A stretch of 64,000 nucleotides of DNA from Lagierella massiliensis. GTDB taxonomy: Bacteria; Bacillota; Clostridia; Tissierellales; Peptoniphilaceae. This document shows positions 1 to 8,515 of the stretch, piece after piece. The stretch lies in contig NZ_CYUO01000005.1 of NCBI RefSeq assembly GCF_001407835.1, positions 682,001-746,000 of the forward strand, written 5' to 3'. The notes beneath the pieces were generated by a model. It was not told where the DNA came from. It saw only the letters and a program-made list of their open reading frames with translations, and ran no database searches. The position numbers and the translations under genes are program-made. The first letter of the stretch is position 1. Every line of letters begins with the position of its first letter.

Positions 1-327
1 TGCTGCATTATGATATCCTATAAAGAAAATTCCATCATAACTTTCATCAATACCTTGAACCATTGAATGAGGATTGTGACTCCAGCCTCTTATTATTTTA
101 CAATTTTCAGGAAATACATTTATGTCTAAATTGTTTCCAAGATAGTGGGCGTCCTTTATTACTATTTTACAGTCTGGATAATTTTCGTTCAATGCCCTTA
201 CACATGCAAATACTTCATTTGTCATAATCTTTTTTTGCTCTTGATATTCAATGGAGTTTCCCATTGTGTACTCCCAATTCAAACAACCTGCGGTACCTTC
301 AATATCTGAAGAAATATAAAATTTCAT
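1..327 (-). CDS. M55 family D-aminopeptidase (DppA-like), partial
   Basis: This is the first 109 codons of a leftward gene cut by the window edge. The start ATG at 327-325 follows a GGAGG ribosome site. The protein opens MKFYISSDIEGTAG, which matches the zinc-binding DxE start of M55 peptidases such as Bacillus DppA. Later it has a DAHYLGNNLD segment and GYHN, where the family carries further metal-binding His residues. Members are zinc-dependent aminopeptidases acting on D-amino-acid peptides. The family call is firm; the exact substrate is not visible. Confidence 0.85.
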   Translation of the reverse strand, partial: MKFYISSDIEGTAGCLNWEYTMGNSIEYQEQKKIMTNEVFACVRALNENYPDCKIVIKDAHYLGNNLDINVFPENCKIIRGWSHNPHSMVQGIDESYDGIFFIGYHNAA

Positions 328-482
328 TATCCACCTCCAACTATATTGTAAAACTAAATTGTTTTGCAATCAATGATAGAATTTTAAACTATTTAACCTA
401 TTAATAAGATTTTTAAAAAGACTTGAACAGGTTTTTAATTTAAAAATATTTAACATTAAAAAACATTGTTAAAAAAATCCTA

Positions 483-511
483 TTGATTAACATAATGCAA
501 AATGTTATAAT
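483..511 (+). promoter_or_regulatory. Promoter of rex
   Basis: TTGATT (483-488), a 17-base spacer and a perfect TATAAT (506-511) precede rex, whose GGAGG ribosome site lies at 536-540. A TTGTTAA (466-472) and a TTAACAT (487-493) flank and overlap the -35. These resemble Rex operator half-sites, but the gap is 14 bases instead of the usual 4, so autoregulation is only a guess. Confidence 0.7.
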
Positions 512-547
512 ACATTTTATAGATAAGTTAGATATGGAGGAAAAATA

Positions 548-1210
548 ATGAGTAACAAACCCCGTGTGTCTTTGGCGGTAGTAAAAAGATTACCCAAATA
601 TTATAGATATTTAGGTTTAATTTCAGATAGAGGAATAATTAGGGTTTCATCACAGGAGTTAAGTAGAATAACAGGTCTTACTGCTTCTCAAATCAGACAG
701 GACTTAAATCATTTTGGTGGTTTTGGACAACAAGGATATGGATATAATGTTGAAGAACTTAAAAATGAAATTGAAAAAATTATAGGAATTGACAAGTCCT
801 ACAATGCAATTGTGTTGGGGATGGGTAATATAGGTCAGGCAATTTATAAATATCCTGGTTTTAGTGAAAACTCAGGTTTTAATATAGTTGGATTATTTGA
901 TGTTGATAAGAATTTAGTAGGAAAGACAATACTTGGAAATAAAATCCAACATATAGATAAACTTAAAACTTTTCTAAAAGAACAAAAGGTCGATATTGCA
1001 GTTCTATCAACTCCGACAGAAGTAGCTCAAGAGCTATGTGATATTTTGGTTGAAGGTAATGTTAAGGGAATATGGAACTTTGCATCCTTAGACCTAAAGC
1101 TACCAAAGTCTGTTGTTTTAGAAAATGTTCATTTAGATGAAAGTCTATTCACTTTGACATATTACTTGAATAACTTAGAAGACTATCCTGGAACTAAGAA
1201 TGAAAAGTAG
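548..1210 (+). CDS. rex: Redox-sensing transcriptional repressor Rex
   Basis: Rex is a dimeric repressor that senses the NADH/NAD+ ratio and controls fermentation genes in Gram-positive bacteria. The 220 residues match the family length. An N-terminal winged helix (about 1-80, with SSQELSRITGLTASQIRQD) is followed by a Rossmann domain with the glycine-rich GMGNIGQA near residue 98. The next gene is an ABC-F ATPase, a pairing also seen in the ydiH/ydiF region of Bacillus subtilis. A hairpin terminator overlaps the stop codon, so rex is probably transcribed mostly alone. Confidence 0.95.
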   Translation: MSNKPRVSLAVVKRLPKYYRYLGLISDRGIIRVSSQELSRITGLTASQIRQDLNHFGGFGQQGYGYNVEELKNEIEKIIGIDKSYNAIVLGMGNIGQAIYKYPGFSENSGFNIVGLFDVDKNLVGKTILGNKIQHIDKLKTFLKEQKVDIAVLSTPTEVAQELCDILVEGNVKGIWNFASLDLKLPKSVVLENVHLDESLFTLTYYLNNLEDYPGTKNEK

Positions 1211-1228
1211 ACTTTGTCTACTTTTTTT
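1203..1228 (+). terminator. Intrinsic terminator of rex
   Basis: The arm AAAAGTAGAC, a TTT loop and GTCTACTTTT are followed by T residues. The hairpin begins within the last codons of rex. Confidence 0.85.
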
Positions 1229-1243
1229 AAATTGAGGTAAATT

Positions 1244-3151
1244 ATGATATTACTTGATGCTAACAATATTACAAAATCATATGTTACCAAAGATGTCCTG
1301 ACAGGTGTAAGTTTTAACATTCAGGAGAGAGACAAAATTGGTCTTGTTGGAAACAATGGATGTGGTAAAACTACTTTGTTGAAAATTTTAATTGGTGAAA
1401 TTTCAAAAGACGGAGGAGACATATATCATAAAAAAGATTTATCTATAGGTTATTTAGAACAAATGACTACATTAGATCTTGAATGTTCAATTTATGAAGA
1501 ATGTCTTAAAGTTTTTGAAGATATAATAAAGCTTGAAGATGAAATTAGACAAATGGAGCAAAAAATCTCCACTGTGAAAAACCCAAATACTTTGGAAGAT
1601 TTGCTTTTAAAATATCAAAATATGCAAGACTCCTTTAATGACATGGATGGATATGAATACGATTCGCGGATAAGAGGTATGCTTAAAGGTCTTGGGTTTA
1701 GCGAAGAAGAGTTTGATAAGAGTATTAATAAATTATCTGGAGGACAAAAATCTCGTATTCAAATAGCAAAGTTACTGCTATCAAAGCCAGATATATTATT
1801 TTTAGATGAACCTACAAACCATCTTGATTTAAATGCCATTGACTTTTTACAAAACTTTTTAAAAGATTTCCAAGGTTCAGTCCTTGTAGTATCACACGAC
1901 AGATACTTTTTGGACAAAATTTGCAATAGAATTTTTCTTATGGAAGGTGGGAAAATTTTTGCTTACAGTGGAAATTATTCACAGTTTTCTGTGAAAAGGA
2001 AAAAAGATTTTGAAGTTATGATGGCAAGTTATGAGAATCAGCAAAAGGAAATCAAGAGACAAGAAGAGATAATTGAAAGATTTTCTAACTATGGTTCAAG
2101 TAGGTATATAAAACAGTCTCAATCAAGAAGAAAACTCTTAGATAAGATGAAATTAATTGAAAAACCAAAAGAGTTCATAGGTGGTTTTTCATTAAAATTA
2201 ACGCCGAGTATTATAAGTGGTAGAGATGTCCTAATGGTTGAAAACGTAGCAAAGTCCTTTGGAAGCCACAAATTATTTGAAAATGTCGACTTTACGGTTT
2301 TCAAAGGGGAAAAGGTAGGAATAATTGGACCTAATGGAGTTGGAAAAACCACTCTTTTTAAAATGATTATGGGACATGAGTCAATAACATCGGGACAAAT
2401 AACTACTGGTAGTCAAGTAAAGACAGGTTACTTTGACCAAGAGCAAAAGGATTTGGATTATGACAATACGGTTCTTGATGAGATTTGGAACGAATATCCA
2501 AAACTCACACACTATGAAATAAGATCTTATTTAGCAAAATTTTTATTTGTTGGTGATGATATTTTCAAAATGGTTGAAAATTTAAGTGGTGGAGAACGTT
2601 CAAGGTTAGAATTATTAAAATTAATGCTATCTTCAAGTAATTTTCTTTTGATGGATGAGCCTACAAATCACTTGGATATAGATTCCAAGGAAATATTAGA
2701 ATCTGCCTTGAATGATTATGAAGGAACCGCACTTATTATATCTCACGACAGATATTTTTTAAATCAAGTTGTAGATAAAATAATAGTTCTAACTGAAAAA
2801 GGCACTAAGATTTATTTGGGCAATTATGATTATTATATAGAAAAACTTGAAGAGGGAAATACAAATCAGAATAATCAAACAATAAATAAGACTCAGGAAC
2901 TAAAGGACAGAAAAAAACAAAAACAACTTGAAAATGAACTAAGAAAAGCAAAGAAAAATATAAAGAAGCTTGAAGTTGATATTGGAAAATTAGATGAGGA
3001 GATTTCAAATCTTCATAATCTTTTGACAAAGGAAGAAGTATACAATGACTATGTAAAATCTCAAGAGATTGTGGATGATATAAAGTCAAAAGAAGATTTG
3101 AAGGAAGAACTTTTCTTACAGTGGTCAGAACTAATAGAATCATTAGAATAA
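1244..3151 (+). CDS. ABC-F family ATPase (YdiF/Uup-like)
   Basis: This 635-residue soluble protein has two ABC ATPase domains and no membrane segment, the layout of ABC-F ribosome-associated factors. Domain 1 has Walker A GNNGCGKTT (about residue 36), signature LSGGQKS and FLDEPTNHLD. Domain 2 has GPNGVGKTT (about 362), LSGGERS and MDEPTNHLD. A basic linker lies between them, and a Lys/Glu-rich coiled coil (about 545-635) ends the protein, as in YdiF and Uup. ABC-F proteins bind the ribosomal E site and relieve stalling; antibiotic protection cannot be told from sequence alone. Confidence 0.92.
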   Translation: MILLDANNITKSYVTKDVLTGVSFNIQERDKIGLVGNNGCGKTTLLKILIGEISKDGGDIYHKKDLSIGYLEQMTTLDLECSIYEECLKVFEDIIKLEDEIRQMEQKISTVKNPNTLEDLLLKYQNMQDSFNDMDGYEYDSRIRGMLKGLGFSEEEFDKSINKLSGGQKSRIQIAKLLLSKPDILFLDEPTNHLDLNAIDFLQNFLKDFQGSVLVVSHDRYFLDKICNRIFLMEGGKIFAYSGNYSQFSVKRKKDFEVMMASYENQQKEIKRQEEIIERFSNYGSSRYIKQSQSRRKLLDKMKLIEKPKEFIGGFSLKLTPSIISGRDVLMVENVAKSFGSHKLFENVDFTVFKGEKVGIIGPNGVGKTTLFKMIMGHESITSGQITTGSQVKTGYFDQEQKDLDYDNTVLDEIWNEYPKLTHYEIRSYLAKFLFVGDDIFKMVENLSGGERSRLELLKLMLSSSNFLLMDEPTNHLDIDSKEILESALNDYEGTALIISHDRYFLNQVVDKIIVLTEKGTKIYLGNYDYYIEKLEEGNTNQNNQTINKTQELKDRKKQKQLENELRKAKKNIKKLEVDIGKLDEEISNLHNLLTKEEVYNDYVKSQEIVDDIKSKEDLKEELFLQWSELIESLE

Positions 3152-3190
3152 AATTACTCTTATCCGCATATATGGATAAGAGTAATTTTT
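3151..3190. terminator. Bidirectional terminator between ABC-F and ppa
   Basis: A 15-base arm (3151-3165) pairs with 3174-3188. Both arms start or end in A/T runs, giving a U-tract on either strand. It serves the convergent ABC-F gene and ppa. Confidence 0.85.
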
Positions 3191-3196
3191 AAATTA

Positions 3197-3700
3197 TTAT
3201 TTATTTTTTTCGCGGTAACTTTTTCTTGCTTTTTCTAAAGCATCTAAGGCTGCATCTACATTATACCATCCACCAATTTCAACTTCTTTATTTTCAAGTC
3301 TTTTATATTCTTTAAAAAAATGTTCAAATTCTCTTTCAGTATGACTGCTCAAGTGCCCAAGGGAATAAACTTCATCATATCTTGGGTCGTTGACAGGAAC
3401 TGCTATTAGCTTTTCATCATTTCCCTTATCATCAGCCATTTTAAACATTCCTATAATTCTTGATTCAATCAAACATCCAGGGAAGGTTGGATTTTTCATA
3501 AGAACTAAGATATCTAAAGGATCTCCGTCTTCAGCTAATGTTTCAGGTACAAAGCCATAGTCTGCTGGATAGAACATTGGAGAAAATAAACATCTATCAA
3601 GTTTAAAACATTTTTTTTCTTCATCAAACTCATATTTGTTGCTACTTCCTCTCGGAATTTCAATAATAGCTTCTACTACATTTTTGTCTAAACTACTCAT
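3197..3700 (-). CDS. ppa: Inorganic pyrophosphatase, family I
   Basis: Hydrolyses pyrophosphate to phosphate in the cytoplasm, pulling biosynthetic reactions forward. The 167 residues match family I (soluble, E. coli type): an N-terminal EIPRGSSNKYE, then YPADYGFVPET and the signature EDGDPLDILVL carrying the metal-binding aspartates, then AVPVNDPRY. Family II (DHH) enzymes look quite different. It is transcribed alone, divergent from the DUF1893 gene, with GGAGGC-like bases upstream of its start. Confidence 0.94.
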   Translation of the reverse strand: MSSLDKNVVEAIIEIPRGSSNKYEFDEEKKCFKLDRCLFSPMFYPADYGFVPETLAEDGDPLDILVLMKNPTFPGCLIESRIIGMFKMADDKGNDEKLIAVPVNDPRYDEVYSLGHLSSHTEREFEHFFKEYKRLENKEVEIGGWYNVDAALDALEKARKSYREKNK

Positions 3701-3785
3701 TTTTGCCTCCTAAGATTTCCGTTATTAACAAAGAGTATTATATTATATATTTTAATTTTATGCTATGATAAGAGATGGAGGAACT

Positions 3786-4217
3786 ATGGATATTTTAGAA
3801 TATGGGAAAGAACAGTTGATTGAAAGAGATTTAAATCTCTTGGTTTTAAAAGAGGATAAAGAAATAGTTTTTCAATCTAACAAGATGGGAATATTACCCA
3901 TGTATGAATTTTATAGGTTAAATTTTGAAGAAGAAGTTTATGTAATTGATAAATTTATTGGATTGGGTGCTTCAAGACTTTTATTAAATTCAAAGTCAAA
4001 ATTAATGGGGTTATTTACATTTGTTATATCTAAAGATGCAAAAGAACTTCTAAAGGATAATAATATTGAAGTTGTTAAGGAAAGAGAAGTAGAAAAAATT
4101 CTTAATAAAGATAAAACTGATTTTTGTCCTATTGAAAAATTGTCAATGGAAAATGAAAAATTTGACGTTTTTCTTGAGAAGCTTGAAGAATTTATTGGTA
4201 AGATGAAGCAAAAGTAG
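3786..4217 (+). CDS. DUF1893 domain protein
   Basis: A 143-residue cytoplasmic protein matching DUF1893, a family of unknown function common in clostridia. The start is set at 3786: a GGAGG at 3777-3781 lies just before it, and an ATG 21 bases upstream would bury this site inside the gene. The family shows itself in the N-terminal LLVLKEDKEIVFQSNKMGI and the GLGASRLLLNSKSK segment. It is followed 7 bases later by a RelA/SpoT-domain gene and is probably in the same operon as acpS and alr. Confidence 0.75.
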   Translation: MDILEYGKEQLIERDLNLLVLKEDKEIVFQSNKMGILPMYEFYRLNFEEEVYVIDKFIGLGASRLLLNSKSKLMGLFTFVISKDAKELLKDNNIEVVKEREVEKILNKDKTDFCPIEKLSMENEKFDVFLEKLEEFIGKMKQK

Positions 4218-4224
4218 GTGTGAT

Positions 4225-5586
4225 ATGAAACTTGATATGTTTAGATTTATTGATTCTGCTGTTGAGTATGTAAATTTAAAGAAAGATTTTATTAATCAGG
4301 TGGCAGAAGAATGCGATAGATTCTTTACTGAGATTCTTTGTGATAACGATTTTTTCTTAAATTTGAACTATAGAATAAAATCTGACAATAGTATTAAAGA
4401 AAAATTACTTAGGATATCTGACTTCAACAATATGAGTCACCCCAGGGATGTTTTTAATACTTTAAGTGATATTTTAGGACTTCGTATTGAGTGTAGGTTT
4501 ATTTCTGAAGAAGAGGAAATATTCTTAAAAATAAAAGATATTTTTTCTGACACAGAGGATGGAGTATATTATAGATCACCACAAAATGAATATATTTATT
4601 TAAATTTAAAAGATCCTCAACCACAGTATCAAAAGAATGGTTTTGAAATTTTTAAAATTGATGGTAAATATATTGATGGAGAAGAAGAACTATACTTCGA
4701 ACTCCAAATAAAGTCTATGGTAAATGTGTTTTGGGGAGAGATAGATCATAGAATTTTATATAAAAATTTTAATTATATGATTACAGAAGATTTCATAAGA
4801 AATTTAATGTATTCAATTAAGAACAATTTGGAAATGGTTGACAGTCAACTTAACACAATATATCAAAGACTTAAAGATCTTGAAGAGTTTAATGAGGAGA
4901 ACACTTTAAATCAACTTAAATCATTTCTTTGTAAAGCATTACATGACACCTATGTTCTTAAGATGCAAAAAGAGACAGGTGTTTTGATTGACTTAAGATC
5001 TATTTCAAATATTGTAATTGATTTTTTACTTATGGAAAGAAGTGAAGATGGAAGTAGTGTATCAATTAATAGTAGAGTAATAGATATTCTTCATCGCATA
5101 AATCAACTTAATAGAAAAAAGATGGTGTTTGGAGAAAATCTTAAATTTGACCAATTAGAATATAGAAATAAACTAAATAGAAAAGTTGGAGATTCTTTAA
5201 GAAATCATGTTAATGTAGACTTCCGATGGAATATTCTAATGATGATTATATTTGATTTGGAAGGAAAAAAGAGTCCTGAAATCTATAATTCATTTGTAAA
5301 CTATCTTGTGCACTGTGTAAGTGGTGTTGTTGATGAAGTTTTTGAAGAGGTAAATCTAAATAAGAGAAAAAAACAGGAACTAAAATATATTATACTAACA
5401 GAGATTTTAAACTTTTATTGTGAAAATCTGGATATTAATTATTTTACAAAAGAAGGACAACGAAAGCTTTCATTAGTTTTAAATGAATATTTAGAAAACC
5501 TTCCAGCAAACTTATACACAAAAGATTTTAAACCAAATGCAATTATAGGACTATTAAAAGTATCTCAAAGTAGGGGTGTAATGTAG
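4225..5586 (+). CDS. RelA/SpoT-domain protein with long helical C-terminus
   Basis: Residues about 20-190 form a RelA/SpoT nucleotidyltransferase domain: RIKSDNSIKEKL fits the RxKxxxSxxxK motif, followed by DILGLRIECRF and LQIKSMVNVFWGEIDHR, the last resembling the QIRT...EH motif of (p)ppGpp synthetases. There is no HD hydrolase, TGS or ACT domain. The remaining ~260 residues are helical and unassigned. Catalytic synthesis of (p)ppGpp is plausible but unproven; related proteins are often annotated only as 'RelA/SpoT domain'. Its stop shares one base with the next gene's GTG start, so it is translationally coupled to acpS-nnrD. Confidence 0.8.
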   Translation: MKLDMFRFIDSAVEYVNLKKDFINQVAEECDRFFTEILCDNDFFLNLNYRIKSDNSIKEKLLRISDFNNMSHPRDVFNTLSDILGLRIECRFISEEEEIFLKIKDIFSDTEDGVYYRSPQNEYIYLNLKDPQPQYQKNGFEIFKIDGKYIDGEEELYFELQIKSMVNVFWGEIDHRILYKNFNYMITEDFIRNLMYSIKNNLEMVDSQLNTIYQRLKDLEEFNEENTLNQLKSFLCKALHDTYVLKMQKETGVLIDLRSISNIVIDFLLMERSEDGSSVSINSRVIDILHRINQLNRKKMVFGENLKFDQLEYRNKLNRKVGDSLRNHVNVDFRWNILMMIIFDLEGKKSPEIYNSFVNYLVHCVSGVVDEVFEEVNLNKRKKQELKYIILTEILNFYCENLDINYFTKEGQRKLSLVLNEYLENLPANLYTKDFKPNAIIGLLKVSQSRGVM

Positions 5587-6788
5587 TGAAAGTTGGAATT
5601 GATATTTGCAGTATAAAAAGAATTGAAGATATTCTGAATGAAAAATTTATAAATAAAATTCTAACTGAAGATGAAATAACTCAATTTAATTCCAAGGGAC
5701 AAATGAAACCAACTTATATTGCAGGAAGATTTGCTGCTAAAGAAGCTCTATCAAAGGCTATAGGAACTGGTATTGGAAAAGTCGGATTCAAAGATATAGA
5801 AGTGTTGAACTATGATTCAGGAGAACCTTTTATTAAACTGTCAGGAAATGGAGAAAGATTATGGTTCGAAAAGTTTAAAGAAGAACCGGTAGTTTCAATT
5901 TCTCATGAAAATGATTATGCAGTAGCTATAGTAATTGGAAATTGTAAAGAAGAGAACTTTAATATAAATCCGCCTTTTAGTCTCAAAGAGAGAGATCGCA
6001 AAGGTCATAAGGGAAGTTTTGGGAAAGTTGGTATAATAGCTGGCTCTAAGGGAATGGTAGGTTCTGTATACTTATCTTCTATGGCAGCTCTACGTAGCGG
6101 TTCAGGTCTTGTATATACTGGAGTATGTGAAGAAATATATGAAATAATGCAGATAAAGTGCATAGAAAATATAATAAAAATGATTGACTTTGAAGACTTC
6201 AACTCCTTAAATAACTTTTATGACAATTTAGATGCTTTAGGTGTAGGGCCTGGTCTTAGAAATGTTATGAACTTAAAAACATTGGAACATATTTTAAAAA
6301 CTTTTTTTAAACCAATTGTTATAGATGCAGATGGACTAAATACAATTTCTGAAGACCTATCGATTTTAAGTCAAAACAAAAATTTGATACTAACTCCCCA
6401 CGAAGGCGAATTTTCAAGACTTTTAAATGTACCTTTATCACAAATAAGCTCAAACAGGGAATTTCTTGCAAAGTCATTTGCTAAACAACATTCAGTTATT
6501 TTAGTTTTAAAGGGTTCAAACACGATTGTTACTGATGGAAATGAAATTTATGTCAACAAGAGTGGTACAAGTGGACTTGCAACTGCTGGGTCAGGAGATG
6601 TACTTACAGGAATTATAACTTCGCTACTTGGACAAGGTTATGAAAAACTTCAAGCAGCATGCCTTGGAGTTTATATTCATGGACTCTGTGGAAATTTTTT
6701 AGAACAAAAATTTGGAACTGATGGTATAATAGCTGGTGACATACTAAATGAAATACCAATGGTAATTAAAGCGTTAAGGGAGACTTAG
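5586..6788 (+). CDS. acpS-nnrD: Fused holo-ACP synthase / NAD(P)HX dehydratase
   Basis: Two enzymes in one 400-residue chain. Residues 1-120 are AcpS, which transfers phosphopantetheine from CoA to acyl carrier protein: GIDICSIKRI with Mg-binding Asp6, and FAAKEALSKA with Glu53. Residues about 135-400 are the ribokinase-like dehydratase NnrD, which repairs hydrated NAD(P)H using ADP or ATP: LGVGPGL, TPHEGEF and AGSGDVLTG with catalytic Asp338. NnrD is commonly fused to the YjeF_N epimerase; that domain is absent here and AcpS sits in its place. The GTG start overlaps the preceding stop (TAGTG), with AGGGGTG upstream. Confidence 0.9.
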   Translation: MKVGIDICSIKRIEDILNEKFINKILTEDEITQFNSKGQMKPTYIAGRFAAKEALSKAIGTGIGKVGFKDIEVLNYDSGEPFIKLSGNGERLWFEKFKEEPVVSISHENDYAVAIVIGNCKEENFNINPPFSLKERDRKGHKGSFGKVGIIAGSKGMVGSVYLSSMAALRSGSGLVYTGVCEEIYEIMQIKCIENIIKMIDFEDFNSLNNFYDNLDALGVGPGLRNVMNLKTLEHILKTFFKPIVIDADGLNTISEDLSILSQNKNLILTPHEGEFSRLLNVPLSQISSNREFLAKSFAKQHSVILVLKGSNTIVTDGNEIYVNKSGTSGLATAGSGDVLTGIITSLLGQGYEKLQAACLGVYIHGLCGNFLEQKFGTDGIIAGDILNEIPMVIKALRET

Positions 6789-7976
6789 ATGGAAAAATAT
6801 CAAAATTATTTAAAAATAGATTTAAACAAATTGGTCTATAATTTTAAAAAACTACAAGAAATTGCAAAACCAGCAAAAATAGCTGGAGTTGTAAAGGCAA
6901 ATGCATATGGATTGGGGTCCATAACTATAGCAAGAGAAATTGAAAAAGAAGGGGCAGACTATCTATGCGTTGCTAACATGGCGGAAGCTATGGAACTTAG
7001 AAAACCTGGAATTTATTTACCTATCCTCGTACTTGGATACATAAAGGACGATATGTTTAGAGATGTAATTCAAAATAGAATTGATATAACTGCCTATGAC
7101 TATAACCAATGTTATAAACTCAACGAAGCAGCTAAGTCTTTAAATGCAGTTGTAGATGTACATATTAAAATTGATACTGGTATGGGAAGACTTGGATTTT
7201 TAATAGATGAAAAAAACATTGACGAATCTATTAGAGAAATAAAAAAGATAAATTCACTTTCAAATGTGAGAATAAAAGGGATATATTCACATCTATCAGA
7301 TGCTGATGGCGAAGATTTTTCATATACACAGATGCAATACCAAAAATTTATGGAATTTATAATGTTCTTAGACCAAGAAGGTATAACTATACCGCTAAAA
7401 CACATAGCTAATGATGCAGGAGCAATACTTCAAGGATACTATTTAGACATGATAAGATGCGGTATTGGTCTTTATGGATATTATGGCTCAAATGTTGTTA
7501 AGGAATGTAATGTTGTAGATTTAAAACCAGTTGTTTCTTTTTACACTTCAGTAGCTTCTGTAAAAACATTTCAACCTGGAGAATGCATTGGTTACAACAG
7601 AACTTATAAAACTGATAAAGTTACAAAGGTAGCTGCGGTAACCTTGGGTTATGCAGATGGATATCCTACAGAACTTAATAACAAGGGATATATGATTGTA
7701 AACGGGAAAAGAGCAAAGGTCATTGGAAAGGTGTGCATGGATCAGACAATGTTAGATGTGACCCATATAGATGATGTGAAAATCGGAGATGAGGTTTTAG
7801 TTTTTGGAGAAAAGGATAAAGATGTGATACCTTTAGAAGATTTGGCAAAGTTAGCAAATACTATAACCTATGATATTTTATGTAGAATATCTTTGAGAAT
7901 TCCAAGAGTGTATTATAGAGATGGGAAAGTAGTTAAAATTGTTGATTACTTAGAGAAGATGAAAATTGACTTATAG
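6789..7976 (+). CDS. alr: Alanine racemase
   Basis: PLP enzyme converting L- to D-alanine for peptidoglycan. The 395 residues match the family. Lys36 in VVKANAYGLG is the PLP-binding lysine, GYNRTY carries the expected catalytic tyrosine, and GYADGYPTEL and KVCMDQTMLDV are typical C-terminal barrel motifs. The ATG follows the acpS-nnrD stop directly. Order acpS, nnrD, alr, mazF resembles the Bacillus alr-ndoA neighbourhood. A promoter for mazF lies in its last codons. Confidence 0.95.
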   Translation: MEKYQNYLKIDLNKLVYNFKKLQEIAKPAKIAGVVKANAYGLGSITIAREIEKEGADYLCVANMAEAMELRKPGIYLPILVLGYIKDDMFRDVIQNRIDITAYDYNQCYKLNEAAKSLNAVVDVHIKIDTGMGRLGFLIDEKNIDESIREIKKINSLSNVRIKGIYSHLSDADGEDFSYTQMQYQKFMEFIMFLDQEGITIPLKHIANDAGAILQGYYLDMIRCGIGLYGYYGSNVVKECNVVDLKPVVSFYTSVASVKTFQPGECIGYNRTYKTDKVTKVAAVTLGYADGYPTELNNKGYMIVNGKRAKVIGKVCMDQTMLDVTHIDDVKIGDEVLVFGEKDKDVIPLEDLAKLANTITYDILCRISLRIPRVYYRDGKVVKIVDYLEKMKIDL

Positions 7977-7995
7977 ATTTAATTTTGTATATAAT
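7966..7995 (+). promoter_or_regulatory. Promoter of mazF
   Basis: TTGACT (7966-7971), an 18-base spacer and TATAAT (7990-7995). The -35 lies inside the end of alr. It would give mazF transcription independent of the upstream operon. Confidence 0.7.
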
Positions 7996-8026
7996 TAAAT
8001 GAATATGATAGACAAGAGGTTTATAG

Positions 8027-8371
8027 ATGAAAATTAAAAGAGGAGATATATTCTTCGCTGACCTCAGTCCTGTAGTCGGTTCAGAGCAAGGTGGCGTTAG
8101 GCCGGTAGTGGTAGTTCAAAATGACATAGGAAATAAATATAGCCCTACCATTATAATCGCCGCCATAACATCTCAATTACATAAAGCAAAATTACCGACA
8201 CATATAGGAATAGCAGCAGATGAATATGGATTGCCAAAAAATTCAGTGGTACTATTAGAACAACTGAGGACCATTGATAAAAAAAGATTAAGAGAAAAGA
8301 TAGGTTCATTCGATAATACTTTCATGAACAAGTTAGATGATGCGTTAAAAATATCTGTAGGATTAAGATAG
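8027..8371 (+). CDS. mazF: MazF/PemK-family mRNA interferase without adjacent antitoxin
   Basis: A 114-residue endoribonuclease of the MazF/PemK (NdoA) family, which cuts mRNA at short sequence motifs. [32 protein letters not shown] and [13 protein letters not shown] are the conserved strands and the catalytic Arg/Thr region. In Bacillus ndoAI (antitoxin) sits between alr and ndoA; here only 50 bases separate alr and mazF and no ORF fits. The start follows an AAGAGG ribosome site. Family call is firm; whether it is active or controlled by a distant antitoxin is unknown. Confidence 0.92.
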   Translation: MKIKRGDIFFADLSPVVGSEQGGVRPVVVVQNDIGNKYSPTIIIAAITSQLHKAKLPTHIGIAADEYGLPKNSVVLLEQLRTIDKKRLREKIGSFDNTFMNKLDDALKISVGLR

Positions 8372-8372
8372 G

Positions 8373-8404
8373 GAGCAATTAAATTTTATTTATTGCTCTT
8401 TTTC
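8373..8404 (+). terminator. Terminator after mazF
   Basis: GAGCAATTAAA and TTTATTGCTC form a hairpin with T residues after it. Confidence 0.75.
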
Positions 8405-8500
8405 ATTGTCAAAATTGTTTTGCTCAATAAAGAGTAAAAGGAGATAAAAGCTACAAAGTTTTGGATTTTTAAAAATAATTCGTGAAATTTTTATAATACA

Positions 8501-8509
8501 TGATATAAT
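8501..8509 (+). promoter_or_regulatory. Extended -10 promoter of the YitT gene
   Basis: TGATATAAT is a consensus extended -10 element. Its predicted transcription start (about 8515) coincides with the first ATG of the YitT gene (8516). A second TATAAT lies at 8492-8497. No good -35 is visible for either. Confidence 0.55.
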
Positions 8510-8515
8510 CATTTC

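Noticed and set aside
466-493. Rex operator upstream of rex
   Set aside because: Half-sites TTGTTAA and TTAACAT are present, but their spacing (14 bases) does not fit the 4-base gap of the usual palindrome.
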